From NCBI GenBank assembly GCA_948567375.1, contig OX419760.1, positions 62,740,911-62,804,910 on the forward strand: a stretch of DNA of 64,000 nucleotides, given 5' to 3'. The notes beneath the pieces are model-generated. The model did not search any database and had not been told where the DNA came from. It saw nothing but the letters and a program-made list of their open reading frames with translations. How positions within the stretch are numbered: position 1 is the first letter of the stretch; each line of letters starts with the position of its first letter. The stretch comes from Lunularia cruciata. Taxonomy: Eukaryota; Streptophyta; Marchantiopsida; Lunulariales; Lunulariaceae. Both the position numbers and the translations under genes were made by a program. Positions 22,148-34,882 of this stretch are shown piece by piece.

Positions 22148-22811
22148 TGTGAGTTGGTCTATCTCTCACTCGGGAAGAACCTTTGATGGCTATTATGGTA
22201 GCATATCATGGAGTAAGATAGCAAAGAGCCCCAATACCACCATACTCCTTCAAGGCTAACACTCCAAGACTCAAGACATTGTTCACTAGAGAACTCAATG
22301 AGAGAGAGATAGTTGCAAATGAAAGGATAGTGAGTATCTCCTTACCCTTAGTTATATACTTGTGAAATACGTACATACCAAAGTTACTTGGTTAAAAGCC
22401 AAAAAAGTCAAAATGCTAAAGGAATATCCATGCTCATGGAAATATTCTCCTAAGCATGTGGTCTTATCTTGACCCAACCACTAAGTCAAAGATTCCTTCA
22501 CATGGGCTATCCTTGGACTATAGAAGAATGTAAAACAAAAAGGCTTGTGGGTCCAAGAGCTCTTAACTCTTTCCTCAAAACCAAACACCTAAGAATAATA
22601 CCAAGTCAATACACTAGAATCCAAAATAGTGATGCTAATCTTTTCCATTCCTTCTAAAGTAAGATCCTCTCTATCTTAGCTATGACTAAATTTAGCTAAT
22701 CATGACTAAGGTAGAACAATCTTTTATCTCTATATAAATAATATCCCTACAATACTTATAATACTAAAGTAAATATCACAATACCACACACATGCACAAA
22801 TGGGTGTTACA
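22148..22811 (-). repeat. A3 3' LTR
   Basis: TGTAACACCCATTTGTGCATG (from 22811) to ACTCACA at 22148. About 664 bp, alignable with the other A LTRs. Confidence 0.85.
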
Positions 22812-22829
22812 TTTACCACCAGACTAAGT

Positions 22830-24069
22830 TTTCACTTTGTCCTCAAAGTGAAGGTCTCTCTATCTTCTATGATACATCTTCAAATTATCATGGTTAATCC
22901 TATCAAAGTTTTTTCTTCCTAACTCCTTGAGATTGTAGGTATAGTTGCTCCACACCTTCTCCACTATGAAAGGTCCAAAGTATTTAGGCAAAACTTTTTT
23001 TGTACTCTCTTGAATAGACTAGAATCAAACAACATTGCCCCAATCACCTTCTTTGAAAAGCTCCGCTTTATTCTTGCCTTGCCTCTTGTCATAGCTCTCC
23101 TTTTGTTTCCTTTAGGCTTGCTCCACTTGAACCATAGCTAATGCTCTTGCCTCTTCCAATTCCATGAGTTGATCCTTCCTTGACTTCTCTACATCACCTC
23201 CTTGTGCTTTCTTCAATCTCCTATGAATGCTTTGGAAGGTCAAACGATCATAGTGAATAGGTAAGGTAGACTCAATACCATAAACCAATTGAAATGGAGA
23301 GTATCCGGTGGAAGTCTTCACGGTTGTCCTATGCTCCCACAAAACAACATGAATCCTCTTGTCCCAATGATGTTTAGCCCTCTCTATTTTTGCATCTTTG
23401 GCCAACATCATGCACAAGGTCTGATTCGTTCTCTTTGCCAACCCATTGAAATTTGGCTTATAAGATGTAATTACTCTATGTGTGATAAAGAGGTATCGTA
23501 GCATGGCTATAGTAATGCTTCTTGTAAACTCTTCTCCTCTATCAGAAACCAAGGCATCCAAACCTAGTGATAATGCATTCATAAAAGAAATCTCCCAACT
23601 TCATCTTCATTCTTGTCCCTCAATGGTCTAGCCTCAACCCACTTGGTAAGATAATTGGTAACTACCCAATATACCAATTGTTCCTTGGGGTTCTATTAAG
23701 AGGACCTACAAAATAAATTCCTCACTTCTCAAAAAGTCCTAGCAATGGAATTGATTTAAGTGATGGAATGGAAGTAGATTTTCTAGTAAAGGCTTGACAC
23801 ACATGACAAGTTTTGCAATAATCAAGAAAATCCTTGAAAAACCCCCTCCAATGGTAACTTGCATCTAGAATCTTGAAAATAGTCACCTTTCTTGTAAAGT
23901 GTCCTCCGCACACTAAACCTTCATGAAACTCCTTGATGAGTAAGATAGACTCATCCTTACTCATTGCTCTTCGAAATAGACCATCTGCTCCTTGGTGAAA
24001 AAGAATATCTTCCACCGTTGTATAAGGTCTAGATCTTGCTGCAAGGGCCTTCCTCTCCCTAGCATGCAT
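22830..24069 (-). pseudogene. int: A3 integrase
   Basis: Zinc-binding part with HEGLVCGGHFTRK and CKTCHVCQ (H-H-C-C complete), open 23722-24069. The core is open 23112-23582: LVSDRGEEFTRSIT with the second Asp kept, GLAKRTNQTLCMMLAKDA, WEHRTTVKTSTGYSPFQLVYG, LPIHYDRLTFQSIHRR. The C-terminal part to 22830 is frameshifted. Better preserved than the A2 copy. Confidence 0.85.
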
Positions 24070-24074
24070 TCCTT

Positions 24075-25400
24075 CTAGATAGTTACCTCTTGTAACAAAT
24101 TCCAGAATCTCTTTGTAATTGGAACCTCTTGAGCAATTGAGATTGTTATGAGCTCCTCATTTGGAAAGGAATCATGTACTAGTTCATCTCCATCATGATC
24201 ATAGGCCCTAGATAACAAATCACCATCTGCAAGTTTCTTCCCTAGCCTATCCTTAATGGTGTAGTCATACTCAAACACGAGTATCATCCACCTTGCTAGA
24301 CTCCCTTTGACATTAGGCTTGTTGAAGATGTACTTCAAAGCCTTGTGATCTGTGACAATGGTGGGTTTCCCTCCAATCAAGTAGTTTATAAACTTCTTTA
24401 GACCAAAGATCACTACCAACCATTCTCTCTCCGTAATAGAGTAGTTCTTTTTTTCTAAAACCCATCTTCCTACTAGCATAAGCTATTGGATTATCATGCC
24501 CATCTTGGTCTAATTGACTAAGAGTGCATCCCATAGCTACATTGGAACATCAATGGAGAGGATGAAAAGCTTACTCCATCAGGTTTAGCAAGAATTGGAG
24601 CTACAACAAGGGATTGCTTGAGCTACTTAAAAGCTTTGAGAGCCTCCTTGTCCTCCAAAATCACCATGTAATCTACACTCTTCTTCATGTAGATGGTCAA
24701 TTCATAAGCCTTGTTGGAAAATGAGAAGATGAACCTCCTATAGTACCCAACCATCCACTCAAATTGGCGTAACTTTGTCAAACTTGAAGGGAATGGAAGG
24801 CCTGAGATTTTTTCCTCACCTTCTAACGATCAACTACTATTCCATCCTTGGAGATGTTGTGCCCCAAAAGTAGACCTTCTTCACAACCAAAAGTGCACTT
24901 CTTTGGGTTGAGTGATACATTTGCTTCATTCAAGCATTGCAAGACCTTGATCAGGTGCTCAAAGTGCTCCTCCTTGCTCCCATAGATACAAAATTCATCA
25001 ATGAAGTCTCTCACAAATTTCCCAATGAAAGGTTCAAACACCTTGTTCATGAACCATTGAAATGTGGCTGGAGCATTGCAAAGCCCAAAAGACATGACCT
25101 TGAAAGCATAAGTCCTCCAAGGTGGGGTGAATGTGGTGAGTTGTTGATGCTCTTGTGCAATCTTGATTTGGTTATACCCATTATAACCATCTCCAAAATT
25201 GTACCTCTCATGACCTGCAACCTCCTCCAAGATCTCATCAATGAATGAAAAAGGGTAATAGTCCTTCTTAGTAACAACATTAAGCTTCTTGTAATCTATA
25301 CATACCCAAAGCTTACCGTTATTTTTTTCACAATCACAATTGGAGACACCCATTCTGAATTCTCCACCTCAAAGATAAAGTGAATCTTCTTGAGCTTATC
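24075..25400 (-). pseudogene. pol: A3 reverse transcriptase and RNase H
   Basis: RT is open for 176 codons (24823-25353): KLWVCIDYKKLNVVTKKDYY, FIDEILEEVAGHERY, AFKVMSFGLCNAPATFQWFM, then VRDFIDEFCIYGS. The catalytic box is FIDE, Asp to Glu at the second Asp, where A2 has FIDD. RNase H at 24075-24534 has YASRKMG, ITEREWLVVIFGLKK, TDHKALKYIFNKPNVKGSLA. The RT-RNase H link near 24550-24820 is shifted. Confidence 0.85.
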
Positions 25401-25859
25401 AATCTCCTCCTTCACAACCAAAGATATTAGTAGACTAATGCAATGTTGCTTTTGGTGGACTGGTCTTGCATCCGACTCCACCTCAATCTTGTACTTCTCC
25501 AAGGTGACTTCCTTTAGATCCTTGTAATTGAAAGCAAACACACGGATGAACTTGCGGAAAATCTCCTCAAATCTTACCTTCTCCTCCTTGGTAACATTTG
25601 GACCATACTTGAGTGTAGATAACCTTCTCTCTATCTCCTCAAGTATCAATGGTGATTTATCTAGGTCATCCAAAACCTATGGCTTAGGTGAAAAATCCAT
25701 AGCACACAAGGGATACACATCTGAATTAGATTCAGATTCATCCTCCTCTATAGATGTCACTTCCTCCATGCTTGTGTCCTCATTTGAAGCTCCTTTCTTC
25801 TTTATTTGATTCCCAATAATCAGATGATGATGTATCTAAATGTGAAGTGTTGGTGGTGT

Positions 25860-27677
25860 TAGTGATTGGAATTGTGACTCTATAGTTTGATTGTCCAATC
25901 CTCAAGTACCCTTTGTACCATCAATTTGTTGTGCGTGCTACTTTCAACCATGGGCTCCCAAGAAGCAAATCATGACTTGAATCTTTCAAGACTTGGAAAG
26001 TCATGAGATTTTGAACACCCATAATTGAAACTACCATCTTATCCATCATCCCTACTATCAAACTTGTTGCTTTTTTGCCATGATCACCATAAATGTTGAA
26101 GGCTTGGAGGGTATCATACTTAACTTCTTCATCAATCTTTCTGATATGGCATTCACTGTTGATCTTCCATCAACAAGTGCATCCTTGATGTTGTGACCAT
26201 TCACTCTCACATCAATCTTGGAGGCATATTCACAAGCATCTTCCATGGTGTTGGTTAGGTATCCACCACCTCCATTGATATTGGATCTTTTGCCTTGTTA
26301 TTCCTCTTGCTCCTTATAGAACTGAAACCACCTCTAAATTCCTTTTTCAAGGTACGATTCAAAGCAATTAGTTGGCCCATTGTGATGTTAGCCTTATGAC
26401 TCCCAACATCTTCCAACACATTGTAGTTCTTTTGTTTCTTGGAGATCAAGAAGTCCTCCATCCCCAACTTTTTCTTTGGAATATTTTTTATTGATGGTGT
26501 TGAGGTGCAAGTGCTCCTAGTAGACATAAGAGTATCCTTGCTAGGAGTAAATCCTTGTGAAGAGTGTACATCCTTTACAAAACAAGCTCTCTTCTTCTCT
26601 TGTGCCAAAACATTCAAATTAAGACCTTTGGAGTTTGAGCACTCCCCCTTCTCATACTTACTCTCAACCACATCTATGGATGATATCCCCTTACCTTTGT
26701 TTGGATGAGGAGCCACTTGGGTTTCACTCCTTCACTCTTGCTTTCAGTTGGCTCTCTAATAACCCTTTCCTCCATGGTATGTGGAATTTGGGCAATTCTT
26801 TTAGATGTGACTTCTTCCTCTACAACCAAAATAATTATCATTGAAATTATTGGTTGGTTGAAGTACTCTATATGGATTGTTTCCATAAATTCTAGGTCCT
26901 CTCCCCACATTCTTATCCACCTCTCTCTTCTCCCATAGTTGCACTACATTGATCTTGAGATCTACAAGTTGTCCCGTGATGGTTTGAAGTGGATCTTTTG
27001 GTGGAGATGCAAGAATTGGAGTAACTATTACTTGTGGTGCAACCCTTTCCACCAAAGTATCAGAAGTTCTACCATACTTTTAGCCTTGGAGGTTGCACAA
27101 CCTCCTTCACCACCAAATCACTCGCATCCTCTTCCAAAGTCTCCTCCATACAAATTGCAATATTGATAGCTTCAACCTTGGAAGAATGTTTTTCATATCT
27201 CACCTTACTTTTGATATGTGGTCTCAACCCTCTCGCAAAATTCTTGGTGAGCATAGCTCCTATGCCAATCATAATAGTCTCCACATCATCCCCACCCTTC
27301 CTCAACACTATGCAAAATCTGGACTCTAACTTCTCCACTCTTTCTATATAAACTCTCACTTTCTCTCCATCTCCTTGTTTGATGAAGGTAACCTCACTCA
27401 TCAATCTCTCATAACTCTCATATGGAAGAAAATTCGCAATTAGTGCTGAATTTAAACTCTCCCAAGACTCTTCTTGTCCATCTCTCCTCTCTCTCTTTTG
27501 GTATTCTGATTCATACCATGTAAGTACTGCATCCTCAAAGAAATTTGGTAATAATGAGCTCCACTCATTCTTCTTCTTCTCATTGTTACCTATGTAAGCT
27601 CTCTTGAAGTCTCTCACAAAGGCCCCCATATTTTCTCCATCCTTGCCAAAGAAAACCAGAAGTTTCCCTATCTTAGC
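25860..27677 (-). pseudogene. gag-pro: A3 gag and protease
   Basis: The gag core is open for 186 codons (27069-27629): GAFVRDFKRAYIGN, LLPNFFEDAVLTWYESEYQ, ESWESLNSALIANFLP, KVRVYIERVEKLESRFC, TKNFARGLRPHIKSKVRYE. The family's start ATG is ATA here. The nucleocapsid keeps only NYFGCRGRSHI. The protease frame 26058-26246 holds KIDVRVNGHNIKDALVDGRS. ORFs of 153 and 84 codons lie between. Confidence 0.82.
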
Positions 27678-27739
27678 CCGTCACTATTTTTCTCTTTTCT
27701 CTCAAAATTTTTTCTTTTCTCTCACTCTATAACTAATAG

Positions 27740-28338
27740 AGTATTGTAATACTCTGAGGACAAGAGAATTCTCCAAGAGAGATACAAGAGAGAAAACACT
27801 CAATACTCTGATGCTCCAAAGGAGCATCTACTCTTTATTATATAGCAAAGAGGATCCCCTCAAAGAAAGCTTCACCCTTGGATCAGATACATGGATTGGT
27901 GACCTGTCAATGAGCTCCATCCTTGGATTAGTTGTTGGTATGGGTGACATGTCATTCCTTGTCCTATCTAGTTGGTCAAATGGGTTTGACCAAAGGGAAT
28001 CCTTAGGGAATCTTCCTTTTAGGGAGCTCAGAATTGCATGGTGAGGTATCTTTGGAAAGCTCTCAATGAGATGAATCATAAGGGGTGGAAGGCAAGCTCT
28101 TACTCCCTTGAGAGAACATAAAAATTTTATTTTTGAAGTCTAATTCATCCATTTGGGCCTCCAAAATTGGTACTTAAGTTTTAATGTTATTTTTGACTTT
28201 TACCCTATTAGTAGAAGTACTTTGTTGGTGACACCTCTGCCTGATCTACATAGCCCATTGTACACAATATCTTTCTAGATGTTAACAAGCCAATATTCAC
28301 CTCCAAATAATATGTCTAGTTACTTGTATTACAAGTAT
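27740..28338 (-). mobile_element. Solo LTR C2 with perfect target duplication
   Basis: 27745-28333 (589 bp) reads on the minus strand from TGTAATACAAGTAACTAG to GAGTATTACA and matches the C LTR end (CTCGGAGC... / GGAGCATC...TTATATAG region). It is flanked by AGTAT on both sides (27740-27744, 28334-28338). A2 has a single uninterrupted AGTAT at this site (near 18141). It carries one copy of a block that is doubled in the C LTRs. Confidence 0.88.
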
Positions 28339-28490
28339 ATACATGACTAACACCATTTGAGAGTAATACACCCTAGGGAACACAAAAGGTTCAGGTTGCT
28401 CCAAGATTTCTGAAGCAATATCAAATCCTAAAGTGCATATTAATCAAATCCTCATAGATAGTTTATCTATAAATTGAAAGATTATCTCCA

Positions 28491-28975
28491 TCAATAATCT
28501 TGAGAACTAGTTGATGAAGGTGGTAGTATTTCTATAGCTATACTAAGACTCTCTCCAATATCCTTCACCAAAGTTTCCAAAAGTGTTTTTACTCCATTAC
28601 ACTCATGTCTTTTTGGAAGTACTTCCACTCCACAAACCTCACACAACTCCTTGGTCTTAGATCTTCTCCCTTCCAATCTAAGTGAAGAAAGTTAGATATG
28701 CAAACCCAAGTCAAGTAAGCATCTCCTTTCTCTCAATCTCTTGCTCTCAAAGGTCAATGGAGATGAGCTTGCCTTATATCCCTTCATTCAACATAAAAAT
28801 CACTTAGATTCACCCTTTCCTCCAAGTGGTGTAGGTTTTTAGATCCTCTCAACACTCTCTTAAAATTTATTATTAAACTCTATTCCTCAAATCCACCCCT
28901 AAAATCATCTCAGACCCTTGGAGAACCTTGCATAGCCTCAATTTTCACTCTTGGTGAACCCTCTATGTTCCCAAG
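28491..28975 (-). pseudogene. A3 ORF0, degenerate
   Basis: The A-family leader reading frame: residues like KTKELCEVCGVEVLPKRHEC and LETLVKDIGESLS match A1 and A2. The knuckle is lost (first Cys codon is TGA; His is Tyr). The start ATG is ATA. Confidence 0.55.
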
Positions 28976-29013
28976 ATGAGTCCAAACACTCAAAAATGTT
29001 TTTTGTTGCTCTC

Positions 29014-29749
29014 TGTAATACCAAGAGTTAGCCATATGATCTAGATGTGAAATTCGGTTTGGTAATATCTAGAATGATGTTATACATGATGGTCAAAATA
29101 GATCAGATAGAAGTATCACCAAAAGAATACTTCTACTAATAGGGCAGAAACCAAAATAGACTTGAGAACCTTAGAACCAATAGCTAGACATATGATTTAA
29201 AGGTGAGAATTGGTTTGGTAACATCTGGAAGGATGTTACACACGATGGACTAAACAGATAAAAAAGAGGTATCACCAAAAGGGGACTTCTACTAATAGAG
29301 TAGGAACCAAAATATGCCTGAAATCTTTGAAGGTAATTTTGGAGGCCTAAACGGATGAATTATGCCTCAAAAATGTGCAGATTGCTCCCCCCAATGGAGG
29401 AAAGGTTGGCCTTCCTTCCCCCTTACTTTGTCTCATTGAGAGCTTTCCAATGGTACCTCACGTGATTCTGAGATTCCTACATGAAGATTCCCTAAAAGAT
29501 TCCCTCTGATCAAAGCTTGTTTGACCAACCAGATAGGACCTAGACCAGACATGTCACCCATCCAAGTAAGTAATCCAAGGGTGGAGCTTGCTGACATGTC
29601 ACCTATCTATGTCCCTAATCCTATGGTGGAGCTTCCTTGGAGGAGATCCTCTTTGCCTATATAATAAAGAGAATGTGCTCCTTTGGGGCATCAAATGTTT
29701 GAGCGTGCAATCTGTGTTTTCTCTCTTCTCTTGTCCTCGGAGCATTATA
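29014..29749 (+). repeat. C 5' LTR
   Basis: TGTAATACCAAGAG to GGAGCATTATA (the partner ends TTTACA). It has an internal duplication of about 156 bp: block 1 about 29014-29170, block 2 about 29170-29325. TATA box TATATAA at 29658-29664. Confidence 0.92.
29658..29664 (+). promoter_or_regulatory. TATA box in C 5' LTR
   Basis: TATATAA, about 645 bases into the LTR and about 85 before its end; repeated at the same place in the 3' LTR (near 35527). Confidence 0.6.
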
Positions 29750-29750
29750 A

Positions 29751-29762
29751 TGGTATCAGAGC
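29751..29762 (+). promoter_or_regulatory. C primer-binding site
   Basis: TGGTATCAGAGC, an exact match to the common plant initiator-tRNA-Met primer site, one base after the 5' LTR. Confidence 0.92.
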
Positions 29763-29890
29763 AAGTGTTTTAGTCCAAGAGAGTGGATCACCCCTCTTGG
29801 AATAGCACGAACTACTGAAACTGAGTAATTTGAGGAGGAGGACATAGAGTAATTGCTAGACTTAGGAATGACTTTAGAAGAGCGGATGGG

Positions 29891-31432
29891 ATGGATGCAC
29901 CGGGAGGACAATTTCCCGCACCTAGCTTTCTATTCTCAAACCCATTCCACATCAAGGTTATGTACATCCAGTGTGAGCAAATGAGGGTCTTGCTAGTTTA
30001 TCACTTTGGTGCAAAATTCATAGACAGAGTGATGAACTCACCAAACCCGGTGATTCTACCTGTGGCGATATATGACAGAGAGTGGGATTTGACAATCTAC
30101 ATTCTATTATGATAATATGGATATGAATGTCCCAAATCCTCTCTTTTTCAACATGCAAGTAGAAATCCGTTATGTAGTGAGACCGAAAGTGATGTTTAGA
30201 GATTTTGTGGTTAGGAATTTTGGTGAGGAGTATTATCAACAAGTGATAGCTTCTGAGGTCCCAATGGTAGTTCCGATAGTTCGTGCACTTTCCAGAGTGA
30301 TTATATTGACTATGTATTGAAGTAGACATTGGCAATTGAGTGTTGCAGGAACCATGGATCCGCAATTACAAGAGCTGGTGCAAGGAATGCAAGGGATGTT
30401 GAATGAATTTTGAGAGATTAAGATGACCATGGAGAAAGTCAAGTGCAGATCCTCAAGAACGATCAAGCCATGCAAGACGAAGAGCCATCTCAAAACCCAG
30501 TACCTGCGACTGAAGTACTTGTAGAGGCACCCGTGCCTACGAACCCTATCAACAATGAAGCCACATTGCTACTCCTGATGAAGAAGACCTGCAACATCGA
30601 GCCTTACAAGGGGCATCGTATGATGGGAGTAGTGGAAAATTGGATCTCGAGAATGAATTGATATTTCCGCTTGTTTTGGATAGAGATCACGGTGCATGCT
30701 GCAGTGTTTGCATGTGGGTACTTGACCGATAAAGCACTCACATGGTATGATGCTTGGGAACGATCCATGTTGGCAAAGAGAAGGGAGGTCACATGGATGG
30801 CAATGCAAGAAGGACTGCTGAAGAATTTCCAATTGGTGGATTCTGTGTAGATGGCTCAAACCCGACTATGGGGATTGAGATAGAAGAATAGCATACAAGA
30901 GTATGTGGAGGTATTTTTGGATCTACAAATTGCAATTACTGACATGAGTCCAACAGAGGCTCTCGACAATTTCAAACGAGGGTTGAAAGAGCGGATTCGC
31001 CAAGAAGTCATGGTGCAAAATCCTTGCACAGTATTTGAAGCCATTGCTTGTGCGTAGAGAATAGAAGGAGCATTAGGTGGAGGTGAAGGAGTAGTTCCAC
31101 CTCAACATTATCTGGAAAAAATGCCACACATGGGTGGACCAGTACCGATGGAATTGGGCAACCTTCGATTTTGGGATTGAGGAGCACGATCGCTTCAAGG
31201 AGAGCGGGGACGGGTAGAAGAACAAAGAGATGGAGTCCCACAAGGAGAAGGGACTCGAGGAGAACAACGCTGTTGTTACAATTGTGGCCGTATTGGACAC
31301 ATATCTACCAACTGTCGCACTCATTTCCCTAGAGGCCCTCGGCCTTTGTAAAGGCGATCTTTGAACAACATGGAGAGGCACATTGAAGAAGAGGAGGTAG
31401 AAATCACTTTGGAAAACAAAGATCACCAGTAA
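29891..31432 (+). pseudogene. gag: C gag
   Basis: Opens MDAPGGQFPAPSFLF at 29891, then several frames. The capsid core is readable: KALTWYDAWERSMLAKRREV (about 30735-30795), LLKNFQLVDSV, YVEVFLDLQIAITDMSP, LDNFKRGLKERIRQEV, and a knuckle CYNCGRIGHISTNC, perfect CCHC at 31274-31315. It ends at TAA 31430-31432. Many of the stops are TAG or TGA at places where CAG, CGA or TGG would fit. Pol starts in the -1 frame relative to the knuckle frame, which fits a gag-pol frameshift or simple decay. Confidence 0.8.
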
Positions 31433-31479
31433 ATGTACCTCGCGGCCTTACTGGCTCAATAAGGAAGTAGAGAAGCGAG

Positions 31480-34400
31480 GGAAGGAAGAAGAATAATGCA
31501 CAAAGATCCCGAAAGGCAACCTCACAATTGATTGTTGTGAATGGAATCCTAGAAGGTAATCAAGTGAGAGTATAAATAGATTCGGGAGCAACAGAGAATT
31601 TCTTGTCTTGCTCTATTGCAATAAAATTGGGAATGGATCTAGAGAGAGATGAGAGTGAAGAAGTAGAGTTACCTAATGGGAAAATAGAGAGGATTGAGTC
31701 ATTACCTAGACGGGTAACCCTCTTTGTAGGAGAATATCAAGAAGTAATTGAGTGGCGAGTGATACAGTTAGCTCGTTATGATGCAATTTTAGGCATGCCA
31801 TGGATGGAGCAGTATAACCCTATGGTGGATTGGAGGAAAAAAGTAGTGAGAACCCACCAATGGTCAATCATTGGGGTTAAAGAAAAATCACACAAGCAGA
31901 AACTACCTCTATATGTCATAGGGATGGCAACTATCTGTAAGACCAATAGATGTTTTATGGGTCTAATAAGAGAAGTCCAGAGTGCACAACTCGATGGACA
32001 AATTCCTGAGAAATTGAAGGATGTGGTGGATGAGTTTCAATATGTCTTTCTCGATGATCTACCCTTAGGATTACCACCAAAAAGGCGTGTAGATCACAAA
32101 ATTGAGACACTCCCGGGGAAGACACCTCCTTGTAAGGCCCCATATCGCCTATCACCTCATGAGTTGGAGGAGTGTAAGACTCAAATTGAGGAGATGCTAC
32201 AAAAAGGGTTCATCCAACCTAGCATATCACCATATGGGGCCCTTGTCTTGTTTGTGAAGAAGAAGGATGGTACAATACGCATGTGCATTGACTATCGGGG
32301 TCTCAATCAGCAAACAGTGAAGAACAAATACCTCTTACCTTGCATGGATGACCTGTTTGATCAACTCTATGGAGCGAGATACTTCACCAAACTGGACTTG
32401 CGGAGCGGTTACAATCAAATCCAAATTGTAGAGGAGGATGTGTACAAAACTACCTTTCAAACCAGGTATGGCCACTTTGAGTATCTTGTGATGCCTTTTG
32501 GCCTCACCAATGCACCTGCCACTTTCATGAGTCTAATGAATGATATATTTTGTCCATACTTGGATAAGTCTGTTATTGTTTTCTTGGATGATATCTTAGT
32601 ATATAGTAGCACGATGACAGAACACAAACAACATCTACGAGAGGACCTCCGGATTCTAAGACAGAATCAATTATATGCAAAAATCTCAAAGTGTGAGTTC
32701 GGCAAGTTTGAAGTAGACTACTTGGGGCATAGAGTAAGTGCAAAGGGCATTCAAGTATTGACGGATAAAATAGAGGTCATTCAAAAATGGAGTGCCCTAG
32801 AAGATCAGACTCAACTTAAGAGCTTCTTGGGGTTGACGGGATTCTATCGTAGATTTGTCAAGGACTTCTCCAAGGTTGCACAGCCTTTAATGGCACTACT
32901 TGGCAAGGGGAAGAAGTGGACATGGAGAACTGCACAAGAGTTGGCCTTTCAAGAATTGAAGGCCGCCTTGCTACATGCACCAATCTTGAAGTGGTATGAC
33001 CCAAAACATCCAATCTAGTTGGCTACAAATGCATCAGGCGTAGCAATAGGAGCAGTCCTACAACAAGAGTGGCATGATGGATGGCATCCAATTGCATATT
33101 TCTCTCAAAAGTTGTTACCGGCAGAGCGCAACTACCACACCACAGAACGAGAAGAGCTGGCCATCGTTCTAGCAACCAAGCATTGGAAGCACTATCTAGG
33201 CGAGAAGGCATTTGTAGTAGAGATAGACCACAAACCTCTAGTCTACCTTGAGACACAGAAGGATCTATCTCGTCGCCAAATTTGGTGGGCAGAGTGGCGA
33301 CAACGCTTCAACATGACAATCACCTACATGGAAGGTAAGAAGCAACTTGCAGATGCATTCACCCGCATGCCAATGGCAAACAACTTGGTGGCAGAGGTTA
33401 AGATTAACCTTGAATTCTGGCCAAAGATTCTTGCCAGAGATTCTGGCTGTTACAAAAACTAATCCACAGATTGTAGAAGTGCAATCATCCAAAGGTGTCA
33501 CCAGCACACAAGGACTCACCTTTTGGGATGGCAGATTATGGATCCCAAATGTCCCAAAATTACGCACCACCATTCTAGCGGAATGTCATGATTCGGCCAT
33601 TGCAGCTCATGTCGGAGTGGACAAGACCTTGGATGCAGTCAAGCACCATTACTATTGGCCCAAGATGAGCAATGACATGATGGACTACGTGCGGAGCTAC
33701 CTATTGTGTCAACAGAACAAAGCTTCTAATCAAGCTCTTGAGGGCTCCTTCAACCTCTCCCCACGCCTACCCAGCATTGGGAACAAGTGAGTATGGATCT
33801 CGTCTGTGAATTACCCAAGACCACTTTAGGGTTTGACTCCATCATGGTCTTTGTGGACCGGCTCAACAAAATGATTCATGTACACCCTACCACCAAGGAG
33901 GTGACCGTTCCACAACTAGCTCAATTATACTTAGATGCAGTCTTTGCTCACCACGGCTTGTCTAGAGTACTCATTACCGATAGAGGCACCCAATTCACCA
34001 GTTTGTTTTGGCGAACACTCTTTGGTTTCTTCAAAACCAAGTTGGCCATGTCCATAGATTACCACCCACAAATAGATGGCCAAATAGAGTGGGCTAATCG
34101 CACGATTGAAGACATGTTACGCGGCTTCACCTTAGAAGAGCAAGAGAGGTAGGACACCCTACTCCCGTTGGTGGAATTTGCTTACAACAATTCAGTGAAT
34201 GCATCTACCCAGGTCACTCCATTCTTCCTCATGTATGGTGAGCATCCCTTCACACCTTCTAGCTTGATGAAGATCCATCCAGTGACTACTAAGGTCGATG
34301 CAATCAACACATTTGTTTCTAGAATCCAACAAGGTGTGGAGAGCGCCAAGCACAGGTTATAGATTGCACAAAATCAAAAAAAGTTGTATGCTAATGCACA

Positions 34401-34869
34401 CCGTAGGGACATGGAGTTCATTGTTGGGGATCAAGTGTGGCTATCAACAACCAACCTCACATTAGTTGGACCTTGTAAGCTCAGACCTCGTTTTATTGGG
34501 CCTTTCTCGATTCTTCGTCGCATCGGCATTGTGGCCTATCACCTTGAGCTACCACCACACATGAAGATCCATCTAGTGTTCCATGTCTCCCTACTATGTA
34601 GATATGCTCCCCAATTAGGCCAGGGTCCTTCCACACAAGACATTCAACCTTGTCTGACACTCATTGATGGCATAGAGGAATATGAAGTGGAGCAGATTCT
34701 CCAAAAATGCATGTCTGGTACTCGCCATCCGCGGGTGGAATATCTAGTACAATTGAAAGGTTACCCCCTCTATGAAGCAACCTGGGAGCCTGCTACCAAT
34801 TTGGCACATGCACCCATGTTGGTGCAAGCATTTGAGCAACAATTGCACAACGAGGACGTTGCATCTTAA
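31480..34869 (+). pseudogene. pol: C pol: protease, RT, RNase H, integrase, chromodomain
   Basis: One frame carries almost all of it. Protease: [13 protein letters not shown] (Asp at 31579) with a TAA two codons before, and [80 protein letters not shown] (FLDD near 32580-32592). RNase H: LATNASGVAIGAVLQQ (first Asp is Asn), TTEREELAIVLATKHW, EIDHKPL. Integrase: MDLVCELPKTTLG, LITDRGTQF, GQIEWANRTIEDML (D, D, E all present); the zinc part has SYLLCQQNK with the first Cys now Tyr. Chromodomain at about 34675-34800: YEVEQILQK, VEYLVQLKGYPLYEATWEP. Stops: TAG at 33016, 34150, 34360, with a shifted stretch at about 33450-33770. Confidence 0.92.
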
Positions 34870-34880
34870 AAGGAGGGAGG
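34868..34880 (+). other. C polypurine tract
   Basis: AAAAGGAGGGAGG, two bases before the 3' LTR; primes plus-strand synthesis. Confidence 0.85.
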
Positions 34881-34882
34881 TC

